This document shows positions 5,030-9,024 of a stretch of 9,024 nt of DNA, in pieces. The notes below the pieces were generated by a model. That model had not been told where the DNA came from, ran no database searches, and was given only the letters and a program-made list of their open reading frames with translations. Each line of letters opens with the position of its first letter. Position 1 is the stretch's first letter. The position numbers and the translations under genes were made by a program. Source of the stretch: JBLIDK01 sp047632595. Its GTDB lineage: Bacteria > Bacteroidota > Bacteroidia > Sphingobacteriales > Sphingobacteriaceae. The stretch spans positions 1-9,024 of the forward strand of contig JBLIDK010000067.1 of assembly GCA_047632595.1 (NCBI GenBank), in the 5' to 3' direction.

Positions 5030-7651
5030 GTGGCAAAATCGACAACAACTAAAACCAAAAAGCAGAGCGAAACCCCGCTTATGCAGCAGTATTACCAAAT
5101 TAAGGAGAAATACCCAGGTGCTCTTGTGCTTTTTAGAGTAGGTGATTTCTACGAAACTTTTTCTGATGACGCAGTCAAAACTTCTGAAATTCTAGGCATT
5201 GTTTTAACTAAACGTGCAAACGGTTCTGCTTCGCATGTCGCCCTTGCTGGTTTTCCACATCATAGTCTTGATACTTACTTACCTAAATTGGTACGTGCAG
5301 GGCAACGAGTAGCAATTTGTGATCAACTTGAAAACCCTTCAAAAACTAAAAAAATTGTAAAACGGGGAGTAACTCAAGTTGTAACTCCAGGCGTTTCCTA
5401 CAATGACAATATCCTAAACCAAAAAAACAATAACTTTTTAGCTGCAGTTTATGAAGAAAAAGGTGTTTTTGGTATTTCCTTCTTAGATATTAGCACTGGC
5501 GAGTTTCTTGTTTCTCAAGGAAATGAAAGTTCAATTGATAAACTATTGCAAACTTTTAAGCCTAAGGAAGTTTTATTCAAACGATCGTACGAGAAAACTT
5601 TTGTAGAGAAATTTGGTAAGGAATATTACACCTTTAAACTTGATGATTGGATTTTTGGCTCTGATTTTGCAGAAGAACGCATTACTACACATTTCAATAC
5701 CAAGGGTTTAAAAGGTTTTGGAATTGAAGGAATGACTCCTGCAATTACAGCTGCTGGGGCTTCCTTACATTACATCCATGATACCCACCATGACAACCTA
5801 TCTCATATTTCTACGATAAGTCGAATTGAAGACCAAGATTATGTTTGGCTGGATAGATTTACCATTAGAAACCTTGAACTTATTCATCCTAACCACCCTG
5901 GCGGAAAAGCTTTAATTGATGTAATTGACCAATGCCACTCTCCGATGGGAAGCCGCTTGTTGAAAAATTGGGTTGTATTACCGCTTAAAAATAAATCTCA
6001 AATTGAAGATCGACTGGCTTTAGTTGAGTGCTTCCATGGAAATGGAAAAATTAGAGACTTTATCTCTCAAAAGCTTAAAGAAATTGGTGATTTAGAACGT
6101 CTAATCTCTAAAGTTGCCTTAGGTAAAGTAACTCCGCGTGAAATAGTACATCTTAAGCGCGCCCTTAATGCTATTGAAGAAGTAAAAGATGCTTGCCTAC
6201 AGTTTGATAACAAACAATTAAACGAACTAGGTGAAAAACTAAATCCTTGCCTTAATCTTCGCGATAGTATAGAACGTAAAATATTAGATGAACCTGCTGT
6301 TTTAATTAGCAAAGGCGGCGTTTTTATGAATGGCGTTTCTGCTGAATTGGATGACCTTCGAAGTATTTCAACCTCAGGAAAAGACTACCTACTTGATTTA
6401 CAAAAACGAGAAGTGGAACGTACGGGAATCTCCTCCCTAAAAGTGGCTTTTAATAACGTATTTGGCTACTACCTTGAGGTTAGTAATCGTTTCAAGGATA
6501 GCGTTCCTGAAGAATGGATCCGTAAGCAAACTCTTGTTAACGCAGAGCGATACATTACTGAAGAGCTAAAGGTTTACGAAGAGAAGATACTTGGTGCCGA
6601 AGATAAAATTCTTCAAATTGAAGCTTCGCTTTATGAAGAAATGCTTCTTGAACTCATGGAATTCATCCAACCGGTTCAAATTAATGCACGTATTCTAGCA
6701 AAGCTCGATTGTCTTAGAGCTTTCGCGGATGTTGCCATTACTAATAAGTATGTGAAACCAAGCGTTTCTGATAACAACATTCTGCAAATTAAAGAAGGTA
6801 GACATCCAGTTATTGAACAAGAATTACCAATTGAAGAATCCTATATTCCAAATGATGTATACTTAGATTCAGACCAACAACAAATTCTTATTATTACAGG
6901 CCCTAACATGAGTGGTAAATCTGCCGCTTTGCGCCAATGTGCCCTTATAACTTTAATGGCTCAAATTGGTTCTTTTGTTCCGGCAAAGTCTGCTGATATA
7001 GGCATTGTAGACAAAATATTTACGCGTGTAGGAGCTTCAGATAACATCTCTTCTGGCGAATCTACTTTTATGGTAGAAATGAACGAAACAGCTAGTATTC
7101 TTAACAACATTAGCGATAAGTCATTAGTTCTTTTAGATGAAATAGGCCGTGGAACGAGCACATTTGATGGAATATCTATTGCCTGGTCAATTGTTGAATT
7201 TCTACATGATCATCCCTTGGCAAAGGCAAAAACCTTATTTGCTACCCATTACCATGAGCTAAACGAGCTTACTAAACAATTCGACCGCGTTAAAAACTTT
7301 AATGTAAGCATGAAAGAGGTCAACAAAAAGATGGTCTTTCTTCGTAAATTAGAACCAGGAGGTAGTGAACACAGCTTCGGAATTCAAGTTGCACAAATGG
7401 CTGGGATGCCCTTTACAGTTGTTGAGAAAGCCCAAAAGGTTTTAGCAACTCTTGAATCGCAACGTGGTGATGTGAAATCGATAAGTGGTGGTATTAAAGA
7501 AGATCTTCAATTAAGCTTTTTCCAACTCGATGACCCACGAATGGAGACTATAAAGGAAATGTTACAAAACCTCAATTTAAATGCTCTAACCCCTATTGAC
7601 GCTATGATGAAGCTCAATGAGATTCAAAAAATTGTAAAGGATAAAAAATAA
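5030..7651 (+). CDS. mutS: DNA mismatch repair protein MutS
   Basis: This 873-residue protein recognises base mismatches and small loops and starts post-replicative repair with MutL. Domain I carries the mismatch-wedge motif GDFYETF with F40-x-E42. The connector follows at about 140-260. The lever core begins near L274-D275 (LDRFTIRNLEL, then SPMGSRLLKNWVVLPL), and the clamp is at about 465-520 (VFGYYLEVSNR, NAERYITEEL). The ATPase has Walker A GPNMSGKS at 624-631, Walker B LLDEIGRGTSTFDG with D703-E704, and ATHYHEL at 738-744. The C-terminal helical dimerisation region ends LTPIDAMMKLNEI. Length is normal for the MutS1 family, and there is no Smr domain, so it is not MutS2. The start is GTG at 5030, giving MAKSTTTKTK; an ATG a few bases upstream is followed at once by TGA, and the next in-frame ATG (residue 18) would clip the start of domain I. 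mutL is not in the window. Confidence 0.97.
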   Translation: MAKSTTTKTKKQSETPLMQQYYQIKEKYPGALVLFRVGDFYETFSDDAVKTSEILGIVLTKRANGSASHVALAGFPHHSLDTYLPKLVRAGQRVAICDQLENPSKTKKIVKRGVTQVVTPGVSYNDNILNQKNNNFLAAVYEEKGVFGISFLDISTGEFLVSQGNESSIDKLLQTFKPKEVLFKRSYEKTFVEKFGKEYYTFKLDDWIFGSDFAEERITTHFNTKGLKGFGIEGMTPAITAAGASLHYIHDTHHDNLSHISTISRIEDQDYVWLDRFTIRNLELIHPNHPGGKALIDVIDQCHSPMGSRLLKNWVVLPLKNKSQIEDRLALVECFHGNGKIRDFISQKLKEIGDLERLISKVALGKVTPREIVHLKRALNAIEEVKDACLQFDNKQLNELGEKLNPCLNLRDSIERKILDEPAVLISKGGVFMNGVSAELDDLRSISTSGKDYLLDLQKREVERTGISSLKVAFNNVFGYYLEVSNRFKDSVPEEWIRKQTLVNAERYITEELKVYEEKILGAEDKILQIEASLYEEMLLELMEFIQPVQINARILAKLDCLRAFADVAITNKYVKPSVSDNNILQIKEGRHPVIEQELPIEESYIPNDVYLDSDQQQILIITGPNMSGKSAALRQCALITLMAQIGSFVPAKSADIGIVDKIFTRVGASDNISSGESTFMVEMNETASILNNISDKSLVLLDEIGRGTSTFDGISIAWSIVEFLHDHPLAKAKTLFATHYHELNELTKQFDRVKNFNVSMKEVNKKMVFLRKLEPGGSEHSFGIQVAQMAGMPFTVVEKAQKVLATLESQRGDVKSISGGIKEDLQLSFFQLDDPRMETIKEMLQNLNLNALTPIDAMMKLNEIQKIVKDKK

Positions 7652-7722
7652 TGTCCAACAATATGTCTGTACATGCGTTTTATGTTTCTAATGAAGAAAC
7701 TAATCACCTCAAAATAAATAAA

Positions 7723-8244
7723 ATGAATTCAAAAATAACCCTTGCACTAGTATTGCTTTTCACTGTTTTCGGAACAGTTCAATTAAAAGCTCAAGAAGAT
7801 AAATCTCAACGAAAAAGTCCACCTGCAGTTGTTGAAGGTGAAATTAATGGAGTAAATGTTACTGTTGACTATAGCCAACCTTCGCTAAATGACCGTACTG
7901 TTTGGGGCGATTTAGTGAAATATGATAAAGTTTGGAGAACGGGTGCTAACGAAGCAACGAAAATCACTTTTGATAAGGATGTTTTAATTGAAGGGAAAGA
8001 CTTATCTGCTGGAACTTATGGTTTATTTACTATCCCTACTGAAGGTAAATGGACTGTTATATTTAATACCGAGGCTGACCAATGGGGTTCTTATGGGTAT
8101 AAGGCTAAGTTTGATGCATTGCGAGTTCAAGTAGAACCTAAGGCAAATGATAAAACTGAGGTGTTGACTTTTGACATTTCTGATTCTGCTGTGGAACTTA
8201 TGTGGGATGAAATTGCTGTAGGTTTTGAAGTAGAGGCAAAATAA
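7723..8244 (+). CDS. Secreted DUF2911 domain protein
   Basis: This 173-residue exported protein has a clear Sec signal peptide, MNSKITLALVLLFTVFGTVQ with LKAQ at 21-24 and probable cleavage after Q24. There is no lipobox cysteine, so it is probably a free periplasmic or outer-surface protein. The mature part matches DUF2911: YSQPSLNDRTVWGDLV (50-65), WRTGANEATKITFDKDV (71-87), AGTYGLFTIP (96-105), QWGSYGYKAKFDALRV (120-135) and a closing beta-rich end with LMWDE. The function of DUF2911 is not established. The frame is open to an ATG at 7651 that overlaps the mutS stop (TAATG), which would add 24 polar residues ahead of the signal peptide. I prefer 7723 because it gives a standard signal peptide, but the overlap leaves the longer form possible. 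It may be read through from mutS; I saw no good promoter in between. A terminator follows 28 bp downstream. Confidence 0.88.
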   Translation: MNSKITLALVLLFTVFGTVQLKAQEDKSQRKSPPAVVEGEINGVNVTVDYSQPSLNDRTVWGDLVKYDKVWRTGANEATKITFDKDVLIEGKDLSAGTYGLFTIPTEGKWTVIFNTEADQWGSYGYKAKFDALRVQVEPKANDKTEVLTFDISDSAVELMWDEIAVGFEVEAK

Positions 8245-8272
8245 TAAGTTACTATTCATAAGAACAAAACAG

Positions 8273-8303
8273 AGTGTCATTGGGCTTTTCCAGTGACACT
8301 TTT
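8273..8303 (+). terminator. Rho-independent terminator after the DUF2911 gene
   Basis: Arm AGTGTCATTGG (8273-8283) pairs with CCAGTGACACT (8290-8300) over 11 bp with one T-G wobble, around the loop GCTTTT. Four T (8300-8303) follow, then A-T rich sequence. Position, 28 bp after the stop, fits termination of mutS-DUF2911 transcription. Confidence 0.75.
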
Positions 8304-8310
8304 ATATTTA
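8280..8310 (+). promoter_or_regulatory. Candidate promoter of the DUF2064 gene, overlapping the terminator
   Basis: TTG at 8280-8282 and TATATTTA at 8303-8310 are 20 bp apart and resemble the -33 TTG / -7 TAnnTTTG pair, with one mismatch in the last base. The -7 ends 17 bp before the ATG at 8328. The -33 lies inside the terminator stem, which would let transcription restart right after termination. In AT-rich DNA such matches arise easily. Confidence 0.3.
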
Positions 8311-8327
8311 TACAAACAAATCATTTA

Positions 8328-8921
8328 ATGAATCTCATTATTTTTACCAAAAACCCTGAACTAGGCAAGTGTAAAACGCGCCTAGCATCGACAGTTGGTG
8401 ATGAAAATGCATTAAAAATTTACAAACGACTTCTTGAGCATACAAGAAAAGTAAGTGCCTCTCTCCCATTAAAACGCCACTTATTTTACGACCAAAGTAT
8501 AATTAAGAACGACTTATGGGATTCAAAATATTTTAATAAATATGTTCAGGTTGAGGGCTCACTTGGTGAAAAAATGTCGGCTGCTTTTAAAACTGTTTTT
8601 GAGCAAAATGACGGTCCTGTTTTGGTAATAGGAAGCGATTGTATTGATATAACTGAGAACATAATTGAAGGCGCTTTAACTAAACTTGATAATTCTGATT
8701 TTGTAATAGGTCCAACTTTTGACGGAGGCTATTATTTATTAGGAATGAATAAATTCTCACCAGAGGTACTTCAAAACATAAACTGGAGTACTGAAACTGT
8801 TTTTGAGGAAACTATAAAAGCAATTGAAGGTGTAGGAAAAAACTATGCCTGCACTAAAAAATTGAGTGATATTGATTTTGAAGAGGATTTGAATGAAGAA
8901 TTACGTTCGTTGGTGGTATAA
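8328..8921 (+). CDS. DUF2064 / TIGR04282-type glycosyltransferase-fold protein
   Basis: This 197-residue cytoplasmic protein matches the DUF2064 family, which has a GT-A (nucleotide-sugar transferase) fold. The N-terminal nucleotide-binding signature FTKNPELGKCKTRLA is at 6-20, the metal-site-like GSDCIDIT at 102-109 and the family motif GPTFDGGYYLLGM at 128-140. INWSTETVFEET (151-162) and LSDIDFEEDL (179-188) close the fold. The family is annotated as a glycosyltransferase, but its donor, acceptor and pathway are largely undefined; the N-terminal motif also recalls MobA and CofC-type nucleotidyltransferases. The frame extends upstream to 8274, but that part would be translated from the terminator hairpin and shows no homology, whereas ATG at 8328 begins exactly at MNLIIFTKNP. 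It lies 83 bp after the DUF2911 gene, behind a terminator, so it is probably its own unit. Nothing clear follows in the last 100 bp. Confidence 0.85.
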   Translation: MNLIIFTKNPELGKCKTRLASTVGDENALKIYKRLLEHTRKVSASLPLKRHLFYDQSIIKNDLWDSKYFNKYVQVEGSLGEKMSAAFKTVFEQNDGPVLVIGSDCIDITENIIEGALTKLDNSDFVIGPTFDGGYYLLGMNKFSPEVLQNINWSTETVFEETIKAIEGVGKNYACTKKLSDIDFEEDLNEELRSLVV

Positions 8922-9024
8922 TTTAGTAGAAAGTTCAACTTTTGATTCAAAACCCCTTCTAACTTGACCTATTTTATTGCTCCTTTTTTTGAAACTGAAC
9001 AAAATAGAAAGGCTTTATATAATA

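Noticed and set aside
8922..9024. Promoter or terminator in the last 100 bp
   Set aside because: A tiny AAAGTT/AACTTT dyad (8930-8942) and a T-run near 8985-8991 do not combine into a terminator, and no TAnnTTTG with a partner TTG is convincing.

Overview
The window reads as chromosomal sequence from a member of the Bacteroidota, most likely of the Flavobacteriales. It is AT-rich, and promoter-like sites fit the Bacteroidota -33 TTG / -7 TAnnTTTG pattern. There are few clear Shine-Dalgarno sites. The protein set (a NatA/NatB-like exporter directly after grpE-dnaJ, a DUF2911 lipoprotein-like secreted protein, a MutS with Walker A GPNMSGKS) is familiar from that group. No species is claimed.

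Left block, 1-3800, plus strand: the 3' part of grpE, then dnaJ, an ABC-transporter ATPase and its ABC-2 type permease. Spacing is 7 bp, then a 1-base overlap (TAATG), then a 4-base overlap (ATGA), so this is one tightly coupled operon joining DnaK co-chaperones with a NatAB-like export pump. The operon ends in a perfect 18-bp inverted repeat that contains the permease stop codon.

Middle block, 3771-4417: about 490 bp with no protein gene, then a tRNA-Ser(UGA) gene on the minus strand. The stretch holds a short REP-like sequence and two copies of a ~98-bp repeat at a period of 114 bp. A third phase of the same period falls exactly on the 3' end of the tRNA gene, and a strong bidirectional terminator lies at the tRNA end. 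This is the least ordinary part of the window.

Right block, 4418-8921: a TrmH/SpoU-family RNA methyltransferase on the minus strand is divergent from mutS. mutS is followed by a secreted DUF2911 protein, a terminator, and a DUF2064 (TIGR04282-type) glycosyltransferase-fold protein. The last ~100 bp (8922-9024) show no gene or convincing signal.

Most of the window is ordinary housekeeping content. I found no convincing new multi-gene system. The tRNA-anchored repeat with an internal foldable unit, and the stop-codon palindrome, deserve a second look.
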